Assembly (NCBI GenBank): GCA_027618475.1
Contig: JAQCEJ010000044.1
Span: 1-41,512 of the forward strand
Origin: Planctomycetota bacterium
GTDB taxonomy: Bacteria > Planctomycetota > Planctomycetia > Planctomycetales > Planctomycetaceae
Direction of reading: 5' to 3'
Length of the DNA stretch: 41,512 bases
Shown: in pieces, positions 9,366 through 18,407 of the stretch
How the letters are laid out: every line of letters starts with the position of its first letter
Position numbering within the stretch: the first letter of the stretch is position 1
Program-made: the position numbers and the translations under genes
The notes under the pieces: generated by a model
Seen by the model: the letters and a program-made list of their open reading frames with translations, nothing else
Told to the model about the DNA's origin: nothing
The model's database searches: none

Positions 9366-11072
9366 ATGAGCATTTTTCCATCGACCTGCAGACAAAATCC
9401 GGACAAACGATGTGTTCTTGCGTTACTCATCGTTTGCTGTCACTTCAACCCGGTCTCTTCCCAGGAAATCGACAGCGACCTCAAGAATCTCGACGGCTAT
9501 AAAATCACCAAACTCGATGTTGGCCTGCACGACTGGCCGCAGTTCGGCGGGACATCCCTGCGCAACAACACGCCGGTTGGAAAGAACATTCCCACCGATT
9601 GGAACGTCGACACCGGATTGAATATCAAATGGAGTGCGAAGCTCGGTTCGCAAACCTACCCCACCCCAATCGTCGCCAATGGTAAGGTCTTTATTGGTAC
9701 GAACAATGGTGCCGGGTATGTCAAGCGGTTTCCGGGCAAAATTGATCTAGGTTGCCTACTCTGTTTTGACGAAATAACGGGTGAATTTCTCTGGCAACAC
9801 TCGAACGCAAAGTTGAAAACGGGCCGCAGGCACGACATGCCTTTTCAGGGAATCATCTCGGTTCCAGTGGTCGACGGCGACCGGATCTGGTATGTCACCA
9901 ACCGAAACGAAGTCGTCTGTCTTGATACCGAAGGCTTTCGCGATGGCGAAAACGACGGTGTGGTGCAAGACGAAAAAGTGATCGCCGACGACGAAGCCGA
10001 CGTTGTCTGGACATTCGACATGATGGGCAAGCTCGGCGTCAGTCCGCACAACGCTTCGCCCTGTTCGTGCACGATCGCCGGAGACCTGTTATTCGTGGTG
10101 ACAGGCAATGGCGTTGACGTCAGTCATTTCAACATTCCTAACCCGTCGTCGCCCAGTTTTCTTGCGATCAATTGTTACACCGGCGAAACAATCTGGACCG
10201 ACAATTCACCCGGTGAAAATCTCCTGCATGGTCAATGGTCCTCCCCAACATATGCGGTGTTGGGTGGACACCCTCAAATTCTGTTTCCCGGTGGCGACTG
10301 CTGGCTCTACAGTTTCGACCCACAGGGAGACGGAAACGGAGGTTCTAAGCTGTTATGGAAATTCGACTGCAATCCCAAAGATTCTCGTTATATCCTCGGT
10401 AGCGGCGGTAGGGGGAAGAGAAACGAGCACATTACGATTCCCGTGATCTATGACAACAAGATTTATGTCGCCACAGGGCAAGATCCCGAACACGGCGAAG
10501 GGGACGGGCATCTCTGGTGCATTAATCCTGCCGTTCGATTTGACGGTGGTGAAGTCAGCCCGATGCTGGCGTTCGACAGCAATGGTCAACCGCTGCCGCC
10601 GCGCCGATTGCAGGCTGCCGATCGTCAAAAAGGAGACGTGCTGAGGCCCAATCCCGATTCTACCGTCGTCTGGGACGTCGAGAATTGGATTACACCCGGC
10701 ATGAGTGAAAAACAAATCTTCGAAAACACCATGCACCGCACGTTCAGCAGTCCCGCCATCAAATACGACTTGCTCATCATCACCGATTTCAGCGGCATGG
10801 TCCATTGTTTTGACGCTCAAACCGGCATGCAACATTGGTCTCATGACCTGTTCGCAGCAACGTGGGGGCTCAGTCCGTTGATCGTCGAAGACAAAATTTA
10901 CGTCACCGACGAAGACGGCGACATTACCATCTTTAAACTCTCGGACCAATTGGAAATCATCAACGAATTCAATCTGGGAAATTCGGTGTACAGCACGCCG
11001 ATTGTTGCAAACGATGTATTATTCATCGCCAACAAAAACACATTATTCGCGATCAGTCCTGACGGGAAGTAA
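9366..11072 (+). CDS. Exported PQQ-like beta-propeller protein
   Basis: The 568-residue product starts with a Lys/Arg-containing N-region and hydrophobic core (CVLALLIVCCHFNPVSS, about 16–32), consistent with export. The mature part is a string of propeller blades of the PQQ/WD-like type. Each pairs VANGKVFIGT- or GDRIWYVT-like strands with CFDEITGEFLWQH- or AINCYTGETIWTD-like strands (AxxxxTGxxxW motif). The last blades read VEDKIYVTDEDGDITIF and VANDVLFIANKNTLFAI. An upstream ATG at 9312 is in frame, but the start at 9366 has AAGGGA about 9 bases before it and gives a better signal peptide. Such proteins are abundant in planctomycetes and mostly of unknown role. Whether it binds PQQ cannot be told. 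It is probably periplasmic. Confidence 0.85.
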   Translation: MSIFPSTCRQNPDKRCVLALLIVCCHFNPVSSQEIDSDLKNLDGYKITKLDVGLHDWPQFGGTSLRNNTPVGKNIPTDWNVDTGLNIKWSAKLGSQTYPTPIVANGKVFIGTNNGAGYVKRFPGKIDLGCLLCFDEITGEFLWQHSNAKLKTGRRHDMPFQGIISVPVVDGDRIWYVTNRNEVVCLDTEGFRDGENDGVVQDEKVIADDEADVVWTFDMMGKLGVSPHNASPCSCTIAGDLLFVVTGNGVDVSHFNIPNPSSPSFLAINCYTGETIWTDNSPGENLLHGQWSSPTYAVLGGHPQILFPGGDCWLYSFDPQGDGNGGSKLLWKFDCNPKDSRYILGSGGRGKRNEHITIPVIYDNKIYVATGQDPEHGEGDGHLWCINPAVRFDGGEVSPMLAFDSNGQPLPPRRLQAADRQKGDVLRPNPDSTVVWDVENWITPGMSEKQIFENTMHRTFSSPAIKYDLLIITDFSGMVHCFDAQTGMQHWSHDLFAATWGLSPLIVEDKIYVTDEDGDITIFKLSDQLEIINEFNLGNSVYSTPIVANDVLFIANKNTLFAISPDGK

Positions 11073-11177
11073 TACGAAATTTATTGCGTCGATTTGAACG
11101 GGCCGTCTCAGACGATAGAATCGTGGAATCTCTGAATTTCGATTTGACGATTCTTTTTCGTTGATGAGGCCAGCTCG

Positions 11178-12374
11178 ATGTCCCCAACCAAAATCGATGC
11201 ATCCACCGTCAAAACTATCAAACAAGCGATCTCCGCACAGAGAATCGTCGATACCGCGACCAAACTCATCGGTATTCCCAGCCCCACGCAATCGGCGGCG
11301 GATGTTGCCGATGCGATGGCCGAAATGTTGGCGGCGGAAGGTTTCGACGTTGAACGGCCGGTGGCCGGTTGGGAACCGGCACCGGCGGTAGTCTGCCGGT
11401 TCAACTCCGGTCAGCCGGGGCCGATTTTGCAGTTCAACGGGCATCTCGACACGGTGCATTTGCCGTTCGTGCCGCCGCGCGTCGAGAACGGCATGCTCTA
11501 CGGCAGCGGTTCATCGGATATGAAGGGAGGCATCGCCGCCATGATCGAAGCGATGCGAGCACTGCGTGAGACGAAATCGCTCACGCACGGCGGAATTCTC
11601 ATCACTGCCCACGACCTGCACGAATCCCCCTGGGGAGACGGGCATCAGGTCGATGAGCTCATTCGTGGCGGTTATCTCGGCGATGCGGTGCTGCTCCCCG
11701 AATATCTCGCCGACCGATTGTCAGTTGTCGGCCGCGGCTTGTGCATTCTCGAAATCGATGTGAAACGAGAAGGGATTCCGGTACACGAAGTTCTCGGTGG
11801 AATCGAACAGCCAAGCGTGATCTACGCCGGTGCCGAAATCGTCCGAAGATTTCAGATGTTGGACGCAGAACTGGCGAAACTCACACATCCGTTGGGACTT
11901 CGCGAAAGCATTTTCGTCGGGCAGATTCACGGCGGTGAAATTTACAACCAGGCTCCGACGACGTTGCATATTTCGGGCACAAGACGCTGGTTGCCGGGAC
12001 ACGACTGGGATGAAGTCCATGCAGAACTCGAAGCGCTGTTAAAGTCGATCGCGAAAGAGACGGGGACCGAGATCACTTGCGAATATCATTTTTCTCGCGA
12101 TGCTTATGAAATCGATCCGTCACATCCGGCGATCAAAGCATTTGAAGTGGCCTGCATTCAAATCATGGGCGAGCCGCTACCCAACGGGGCGAAACCGTTC
12201 GTTGACGACGGCAACACCTTCACCGCACTCGGCAAAATTCCTGCGATCACGCACGGCCCCGACGCGAAGGGGGCCCACACACTCAATGAAGAAGTCCCGG
12301 TCGCCGAACTCGTCAGGGTGGCGGAAGTATACGCGTTAACGGCGATCGGATATTGCAACGGCATATACGCGTGA
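11178..12374 (+). CDS. M20-family metallohydrolase (ArgE/DapE-like deacylase)
   Basis: This 398-residue cytosolic hydrolase belongs to the M20 family, which removes acyl groups or cleaves peptide bonds with two zinc ions. The metal-binding GHLDTV motif gives His89 and Asp91, and SSDMKGG gives bridging Asp114. The C-terminal metal His lies in KGAHTLNE. A lid/dimerisation domain sits around residues 190–300. The usual catalytic Glu-Glu pair is replaced by DLHES (His148-Glu149), so either the base or a metal ligand differs from ArgE. The start has GAGG 8 bases upstream. The next gene is a class III aminotransferase, so the pair might act on an N-acyl amino compound. This is inference; the substrate is unknown. 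Confidence 0.82.
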   Translation: MSPTKIDASTVKTIKQAISAQRIVDTATKLIGIPSPTQSAADVADAMAEMLAAEGFDVERPVAGWEPAPAVVCRFNSGQPGPILQFNGHLDTVHLPFVPPRVENGMLYGSGSSDMKGGIAAMIEAMRALRETKSLTHGGILITAHDLHESPWGDGHQVDELIRGGYLGDAVLLPEYLADRLSVVGRGLCILEIDVKREGIPVHEVLGGIEQPSVIYAGAEIVRRFQMLDAELAKLTHPLGLRESIFVGQIHGGEIYNQAPTTLHISGTRRWLPGHDWDEVHAELEALLKSIAKETGTEITCEYHFSRDAYEIDPSHPAIKAFEVACIQIMGEPLPNGAKPFVDDGNTFTALGKIPAITHGPDAKGAHTLNEEVPVAELVRVAEVYALTAIGYCNGIYA

Positions 12375-12458
12375 CGTTCGATTTGCGGTGTTCGGCGCGG
12401 TATGATGATCAGTTCATCCAGCAAAAGCGTATCAATGTAAACATCAACGCCCCCGAGC

Positions 12459-12555
12459 GGCGGGGTTTATCCCCGCCGAAGAAAGCGTCCCGGACAGAAA
12501 AATATCAACCTTTGCACATCAATGCATGAGAACGGCGGGGGTAAACCCCTCCGCC
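12459..12555. repeat. Pair of inverted REP-like palindromes
   Basis: GGCGGGG-TTTAT-CCCCGCC at 12459–12477 is a perfect seven-pair hairpin. About 56 bases later, at 12534–12555, lies GGCGGGGGTAAACCCCTCCGCC. This is nearly the reverse complement of the first copy and also self-complementary. Two head-to-head palindromes in a gene gap resemble REP/BIME elements. They lie between the M20 gene and the aminotransferase and could end or stabilise transcripts. Confidence 0.6.
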
Positions 12556-12631
12556 CATATTCAACGATTTCTCAACATTAAACGCGACGGCGTGCTTCGG
12601 GCCCGTCAAGACCAAACTATTTGAGGCGGAT

Positions 12632-14047
12632 ATGGAACAGGCAGTTACTCAACCAGACAGCGCAACAAAACCCGGCCTCACCGGGTCACCGGCGGTCGAT
12701 CTCACCGACGTCGAGACGACACTCACCGAGAACCTGCGACATTTGTTTGTCCGCTCGCAAATGACCGATTTCGTCAAAGATCCGCTCGTGATGGCGAAGG
12801 CTGAGGGGGTTTATTACTGGGATGTCCACGGCAAGAAATATCTCGACGCTCTCTCGGGGATCTATACGGCAAGCTTGGGACATGGGCATCCGAAAATCTT
12901 GAAGGCCATCGCCGAGCAGATGGAGCAGTTGCACTTCTCGCCGGTGATGCACGGCACGAACCCTGTCGCCGTGCGGCTGGCGAAACGAATCATCGAACTC
13001 GCTCCGGGTGACTTGTGGGGGGTGAAATTGCTCTCAGGGGGGTCGGAAGCGACCGAAGCCGCTTTCAAAATGGCGAGGCAATACCATAAGCTGACCGGCA
13101 ACGCGACAAAATACAAAATCATCGCGCGGTATCAATCGTGGCATGGATCGACGTACGGCTCGCTCTCGGCGTCGGGGTTGACGTCGCGACGGACGCAGAG
13201 CGAACCGCTGACGCAAGGATTCGTCCATGTCTTTCCGCCGACCTGTTATCGCTGTCCCTTCGGCAAGGAATACCCCACCTGTGAATTGACCTGTGCCACG
13301 CTGATCGAAGACGTCATTCGCGGCGAAGGGCCGGAAACGGTCGCGGCGATCATCGTCGAACCGATCGGTCACACCGGCGGTATTATCGACCCGCCCGATG
13401 AATACCTGCCGATGCTTCGCGAGATGTGCGATCGGCATAATATCTTACTGATCTTTGATGAAGTCATCACGGGGACAGGACGGACAGGCGAACTGTTCGC
13501 CGCTGAAACGTTCGGTGTGACGCCCGATCTGCTTTGCTTGGGTAAAGGAATGAGCGGGGGATATGTGCCGCTGTCGGCGTTGATTTGCCGGAAGCATGTC
13601 GCCGAAGCATTCTGGGGCAATTCGAGTGAGAACCCCGGTTTTGTGGAAGGCCATACATTCGAAGGGAATCCGGTCTCGGCGGCGTGCGGGCTGGCCGTGC
13701 TCGATGAGATTGTTTCGAACGATCTCTGTGCCAATGCTCGCGAGATGGGAGCCCGGTTGCGAGCAGGTTTGGAACATCTGCGCAAATACAACATCATCGG
13801 CGACATTCGGGGCAAAGGATTGTTCCTCGGCGTCGAGTATGTCCGTGACGCTGCAACCAAAAAACAATTCGAAGTGCCGATTGGCCAGCTCATCGGCAAA
13901 CGGTGTCTGCACAATGGTTTGCTCACTCGCTTCGACCCCCACTGGATGGCATTCGGGCCGGCGCTCAATATCAGCGCCGAGCAAATCGATGAAATGTTGC
14001 AGTTATATGAAAAGAGCATGGTCGAAGTGCTGGCGACGGTGAATTGA
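12632..14047 (+). CDS. Class III (omega-type) PLP-dependent aminotransferase
   Basis: The 471-residue product is a fold-type I class III aminotransferase, which moves an amino group between an omega-amino donor and a keto acid. Signatures are LSGGSEATEAAFKMAR (PLP phosphate binding, about 135–150), YQSWHGSTYG (stacking region), LIFDEVITGTGRTG (PLP-pyridine Asp) and CLGKGMSGGYVPLS with the Schiff-base Lys305. A Cys-rich insert, CYRCPFGKEYPTCELTC, is typical of one subgroup. GAGGCGG precedes the ATG closely. Substrate cannot be read from the sequence. It lies 257 bases after the M20 hydrolase, and the two may act in one amine or amino-acid degradation route. Confidence 0.88.
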   Translation: MEQAVTQPDSATKPGLTGSPAVDLTDVETTLTENLRHLFVRSQMTDFVKDPLVMAKAEGVYYWDVHGKKYLDALSGIYTASLGHGHPKILKAIAEQMEQLHFSPVMHGTNPVAVRLAKRIIELAPGDLWGVKLLSGGSEATEAAFKMARQYHKLTGNATKYKIIARYQSWHGSTYGSLSASGLTSRRTQSEPLTQGFVHVFPPTCYRCPFGKEYPTCELTCATLIEDVIRGEGPETVAAIIVEPIGHTGGIIDPPDEYLPMLREMCDRHNILLIFDEVITGTGRTGELFAAETFGVTPDLLCLGKGMSGGYVPLSALICRKHVAEAFWGNSSENPGFVEGHTFEGNPVSAACGLAVLDEIVSNDLCANAREMGARLRAGLEHLRKYNIIGDIRGKGLFLGVEYVRDAATKKQFEVPIGQLIGKRCLHNGLLTRFDPHWMAFGPALNISAEQIDEMLQLYEKSMVEVLATVN

Positions 14048-14086
14048 CGACTGGAAAAATTCCAAAACCTCGAAAGTGGACCTGAT

Positions 14087-16201
14087 ATGAATCGGAAATG
14101 CATCCATTGGCTTTTCCTTGCGATCCCGTTCGTAATGATTGTCGCGACCAAACTCTACGCGGACGACGAACCGAAAACCGATCCCGTTCCCGAATACACG
14201 ATTCATCGCGCGGGGACGCCGATTACGATCGATGGAAAGCTCGACGAGCCGGCGTGGGTCGCCGCCCCCGATGTCGGTGCGTTTCATTTCACCTGGTACA
14301 AAGAGGGCGATAAAGAGCGAACGGTCGCCAAGATGTTGTGGGACGACGAAAACCTCTACGTCGGCCACATCTGCGAAGACGCCCACATTACGGCGCGGCA
14401 TACCGAACGCGATGGCATGATTCCTAAAGATGACTGTTTCGAAGTGATGATTACGCCGAACGTCGATCATCCCGAGGTTTACTTCAATCTCGAATGGAAC
14501 GTCATCGGCGGGCTGGTCGATAATCATCGTCCGAACGGACCGAAACAACCGCGGGCGCCGAAGTGGGACGCCGAGGATGTGCAGATCGCTGGAACGTACG
14601 TCGGCACGCTCAACGACGACGACGACAGCGACGGCTACTGGATCGTCGAGGTGGCGATTCCGTTCAAAAACTTCGAAAAATATATGGTGCATACGCCGCC
14701 GGAACCAGGGGATGGTTGGAATCTGAACCTCAATCGTCACGGCGGCGACGTGAATCTGCAATACAGCCAATGGTCGAAAGCGAACACTCCCGAACCGAGT
14801 TTTCACACTCCCGATCGATTCGGCCGGGTCTGGTTCAGCGAAAAGACGAGCCCGTTCGATATTCATTCAAAACGAGATGGCTTTCGGAATCTGCAAAGCG
14901 CAACACGGGATGCGTACGTCGATGTGACGGTCGCAATGGGGGACATCAAAATATCGACGTCGACGACCGAACAATCGATCCGCGGCGAAGAATGGCCAGG
15001 ATGGCGCGGACCACGCGGCGACGGAACGTGGCATGGTCCCAACGTTGTCACCGAATGGCCTGCAGATGGATTAAAACGACTCTGGCGACATGAAATCGGC
15101 GGCGGATACGCGGGAATTTCTGTTTCAGAAGATAAAGTGATCGCACTCGACCGGCAGACGGTTCCTGCGGAAGTTGAACGAGCAATTTGTTACGACGCCG
15201 AATCTGGTGATGTGCTCTGGACCCAAAACTGGCCGGTCACCTACGGCAAACTCGATTACGGCAACGGCCCACGTGCTGCTCCGACCATCGAAGGAAATCT
15301 CGTCTACGTGCAAGGGGCCGTCGGCGAGTTGGTCTGCTTGAATCTCGACGATGGGGCGATCGTCTGGTCGGTCAATCTCATTCGTGATTTTCAAGGCCGA
15401 TTGGCGGAGTGGGGCTATGCCGCATCGCCTTTGGTGTACGGTAAAATGCTGATCGTGCAACCCGGCGGGGACGCCGGGAAAAGCGTGGTCGCATTAGACC
15501 GCGCGACTGGAGAAACGATTTGGGCCAGCCACGACGACAAACCGGGATATACCAATCCGCTGGTCGTCGATTACGGAGGCTACAAAACGCTCCTTTGCTG
15601 GACGCCTTCGCATATTCGCGGCATGAACCCTGACACCGGCGACCCCTTCTGGAACATCGAATACGAAATCACCTATGGTGTTTCCATCGCTACACCGATT
15701 TTTCAAGAGGGGATCGCCTTCGTCGCCGGCTATTGGGACGGAGCGCGAGCGATTCAATTCGGCGAACGCCCACCAGATGCCAAACTCATCTGGGAGGATC
15801 GCAAAAATCTGCAAGGGTTGATGTCTCAGCCGCTCTATCGTGACGGTTATGCCTACCTGCTCGAACGAGATCAGGGACTAACCTGTTTCGAACTGGCAAC
15901 CGGCAATAAACTGTGGGACGATGGCCAAAAGCTCACACCGCGGGGTCGCAATCCACAAGCATCCCTCGTCTGGCTGGGCGACGAAGACCGTGTGATCGCT
16001 TTCAATTCGGTTGGCGAACTTGTCTTATGCCGACTTAATCCCGACGGGTATCATGAATCGTCGCGAACCCAGATTCTCATCCCGAAGGGGGAATCGGACG
16101 AACGAAAAAAACCGACATGGTCACACCCGGCGTACGCGAAAAACCGCGTATTTGTACGGGACGACGAGGAAATCATCGCGTACGAACTGCCGACGCAATG
16201 A
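14087..16201 (+). CDS. Exported fusion: CBM9-like domain plus PQQ-like propeller
   Basis: The 704-residue protein has a signal peptide (hydrophobic core WLFLAIPFVMIVATKLYA, about 8–25). A CBM9-like domain follows (about 33–265), with ITIDGKLDEPAWVAA, LWDDENLYVGHICED and PKDDCFEVMITPN. A propeller of PQQ-like blades fills about 290–704, with repeats such as GNLVYVQGAVGELVCLNLDDG and CYDAESGDVLWTQNW. CBM9-like domains bind carbohydrates or occur in outer-surface proteins. The link to a propeller suggests an extracytoplasmic binding or scaffold role. The start is the only ATG giving a signal peptide, with a weak ribosome binding site. It lies 39 bases after the aminotransferase gene, and its stop codon overlaps an ATG of the next frame (ATGA). 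Confidence 0.85.
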   Translation: MNRKCIHWLFLAIPFVMIVATKLYADDEPKTDPVPEYTIHRAGTPITIDGKLDEPAWVAAPDVGAFHFTWYKEGDKERTVAKMLWDDENLYVGHICEDAHITARHTERDGMIPKDDCFEVMITPNVDHPEVYFNLEWNVIGGLVDNHRPNGPKQPRAPKWDAEDVQIAGTYVGTLNDDDDSDGYWIVEVAIPFKNFEKYMVHTPPEPGDGWNLNLNRHGGDVNLQYSQWSKANTPEPSFHTPDRFGRVWFSEKTSPFDIHSKRDGFRNLQSATRDAYVDVTVAMGDIKISTSTTEQSIRGEEWPGWRGPRGDGTWHGPNVVTEWPADGLKRLWRHEIGGGYAGISVSEDKVIALDRQTVPAEVERAICYDAESGDVLWTQNWPVTYGKLDYGNGPRAAPTIEGNLVYVQGAVGELVCLNLDDGAIVWSVNLIRDFQGRLAEWGYAASPLVYGKMLIVQPGGDAGKSVVALDRATGETIWASHDDKPGYTNPLVVDYGGYKTLLCWTPSHIRGMNPDTGDPFWNIEYEITYGVSIATPIFQEGIAFVAGYWDGARAIQFGERPPDAKLIWEDRKNLQGLMSQPLYRDGYAYLLERDQGLTCFELATGNKLWDDGQKLTPRGRNPQASLVWLGDEDRVIAFNSVGELVLCRLNPDGYHESSRTQILIPKGESDERKKPTWSHPAYAKNRVFVRDDEEIIAYELPTQ

Positions 16202-16299
16202 GCAACAGTCATCGACAACTCTTTGAGATTTGCTATCATAGTTTCTGTGATGAGAACACGCCTGATCATCATTTCCCATTTGTAGCGAAAAGAGATTCC

Positions 16300-18162
16300 G
16301 TGAAATCGAACGCCAATGACGACAGACGACGCCACGTTGACCTGGCACTACGGTTGCGGCCACTGGTCTGCCTTGTGGTCGTGTTGCTTCTAAATTCCGG
16401 TTTCGTCACTCGTCCAGCGCGGGCCGTCGATGAATTCGACCCTCGCGTGCAGGCGAGCGTAGAAAAGGCTGTGAATTACCTCTATGCGAATATTCTGACG
16501 GGGGATGAAGGTCGCGACAGCATCGCCGCTTACGCGTTGATGAAAGCCGGAGAGTCGGAGGAAAATGCTCCCATTGCAGAAGTGATTCAAAGGATCCGCT
16601 CTCGTGCTTCCGGGGGAACGTATAACCCCAAATTCAATCAACAACGTTATGAGATCTATATCGCTGCGGTCGATTTGCTGACGCTGGCTGAAGCGAATCC
16701 TGAAAAATACCAGGCAGAAATTCGCGGGATTATCGCATTCATCCGCAGTCGTCAGGCTGAATATGGTGCTTATGCCTATCCACCCGGAACGGAAAGTGTG
16801 GATGCGGGGGGTGACACCAGCATTACACAGTACGCTGCGTTAGCATTGTGGGGGGCCACGCAATCGGGAGTCGACGTCGATCCCGAAATATTTGATCGAA
16901 TTTCGGCCTGGTGCATCAACACGCAATCGTCGGGTGGCGGATTCGCATATCACCCGTCCGATAACCAGGGAGCAACTCCGCTTCACAGTATGACCGTCGG
17001 TGGTTTGCAGACGCTCTTGATCGCCAGAATGCACCTGTATCCGACAGGCGGAAATCCCGACGATGATGCCGATGCAGAAAAAACCGACAAAAAGTCCGAC
17101 CAACCTGCGAAAACGGCCGCCGATAAATTCAAGGTGCTCGAGAAGGTCGATCTCGATGAAGAAGCGAATGACATCGCTCGCCGTGCGGGCAAGCGGCATT
17201 TCAAAGCGCACGCTCCCAAGAAGCATAACTACAAGCCGAAAGTCACCATCGCCCAATTTCAAGCAGCGATCGATGCTGGACAGCACTGGATGGACGAGCA
17301 ATATACTGCGACAAACCCCACAGGATGGAAATGGTATTATTTCTACGGTTTGGAACGTTACACCGCCCTTGCCGGTGTGGAAACAATCGGTGGGCACGAC
17401 TGGTACAGCGAAGGCATTGCCGAAGTCATGAAGAATCAACAGGACGACGGCAGTTGGGGAGTGACGCACAGCGCCAGCAACAAACTTGCCGAGACCGCCT
17501 TTTGCATTTTATTCTTGACCAAGGCAACAGCACGGATCTTCAAACCGATCAAGAATCCGACAATGATCGGAACGGGCCTGTTGGTGGGAGGTCGCGGGCT
17601 TCCTGACAATTTGGATCGTCTTGAGATGAAGAACGGAAAGGCGGGTGCCAAGAAAAAACTGGGAGAAATCGACGACCTGCTCAAAGCGCTGGAAAACCCG
17701 CAACTCGCCGATGTCGAATCGACACAGACCGATCTCGTCGAAGCCGTTCAACTCGGTGACCGGAATCTGCTGATTCAGCAGAAGAACCGGTTGTTGAAAC
17801 TCGTCGAACATCCCGATGCGGAAATTCGGCGGACCGCCATCTGGGCACTCGGTAGAACCGGCGATATTCGTATGGCGCAGCCGATACTTCAAACAATGCA
17901 GGAAAACAACGTCGACGTGCTCGTCGAGTCTAACAACGCACTCTGCTGGTTAAGTCGACGGCCACTCGGCGTTGGACTCCCCGATTCACCATATGATGAG
18001 ATCGAAGAGGGCGCTACCGAGGTCGAAAAGCAGGAGGCATTTGAAGCATGGAGGCGGCAGTTGCAGGAACGCTGGCAAAACTGGTATCAGGCAGCGCAAC
18101 CGTACGACGAACGCGACACGGTCGTCAATCCGTCGAATACATCCAAACGTACCTCTCGTTGA
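16300..18162 (+). CDS. Exported alpha-alpha toroid (prenyltransferase/squalene-oxidase-repeat-like) protein with HEAT-like tail
   Basis: From a GTG at 16300, preceded by AAAAGAG, the product has 620 residues. It starts with a basic N-region and a strong hydrophobic stretch (LVCLVVVLLLNSGFVT) ending in ARA, a likely signal peptide cleavage site. In-frame starts exist further upstream, including an ATG at 16198 overlapping the previous stop, but they would bury the signal. Two toroid halves carry repeats like GGGFAYHPSDN and KNQQDDGSWGVTHSASNKLAETAFCILFL, split by a Lys/Asp-rich linker. A C-terminal part (about 500–570) has HEAT-like helices (AEIRRTAIWALGRTGD). This domain mix is common in planctomycetes with no known function. 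Cyclase-type DxDD was not seen, so it is probably not a terpene cyclase. Confidence 0.75.
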   Translation: MKSNANDDRRRHVDLALRLRPLVCLVVVLLLNSGFVTRPARAVDEFDPRVQASVEKAVNYLYANILTGDEGRDSIAAYALMKAGESEENAPIAEVIQRIRSRASGGTYNPKFNQQRYEIYIAAVDLLTLAEANPEKYQAEIRGIIAFIRSRQAEYGAYAYPPGTESVDAGGDTSITQYAALALWGATQSGVDVDPEIFDRISAWCINTQSSGGGFAYHPSDNQGATPLHSMTVGGLQTLLIARMHLYPTGGNPDDDADAEKTDKKSDQPAKTAADKFKVLEKVDLDEEANDIARRAGKRHFKAHAPKKHNYKPKVTIAQFQAAIDAGQHWMDEQYTATNPTGWKWYYFYGLERYTALAGVETIGGHDWYSEGIAEVMKNQQDDGSWGVTHSASNKLAETAFCILFLTKATARIFKPIKNPTMIGTGLLVGGRGLPDNLDRLEMKNGKAGAKKKLGEIDDLLKALENPQLADVESTQTDLVEAVQLGDRNLLIQQKNRLLKLVEHPDAEIRRTAIWALGRTGDIRMAQPILQTMQENNVDVLVESNNALCWLSRRPLGVGLPDSPYDEIEEGATEVEKQEAFEAWRRQLQERWQNWYQAAQPYDERDTVVNPSNTSKRTSR

Positions 18163-18407
18163 TCGACGGCCTGCGACGTACAGCCGGGCGCGAATCGCAT
18201 GTGATCGGTCTCGGGGGCTGTTCGTCATATCGACTCTCGGTTCCCACAATTCTCTGCCAACATCCCTCATGTCGCTGAAATGCGACGATAGTCTTTCAAC
18301 GGGCGAGTTTGTCCGCACCCTGCATTCCAGACGTCTAGCCGTGAGTTCCGCTCTTGCCTCATAAGCGTCGTTGAAGTCCTCTGTTGAGCAATGGATCAAA
18401 TATAAAC

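Noticed and set aside
16117-16299. Longer start for the toroid gene (including ATG at 16198 overlapping the previous stop)
   Set aside because: It would place about 30 or more residues before a clear signal peptide. The GTG at 16300 has AAAAGAG upstream and gives a normal signal.
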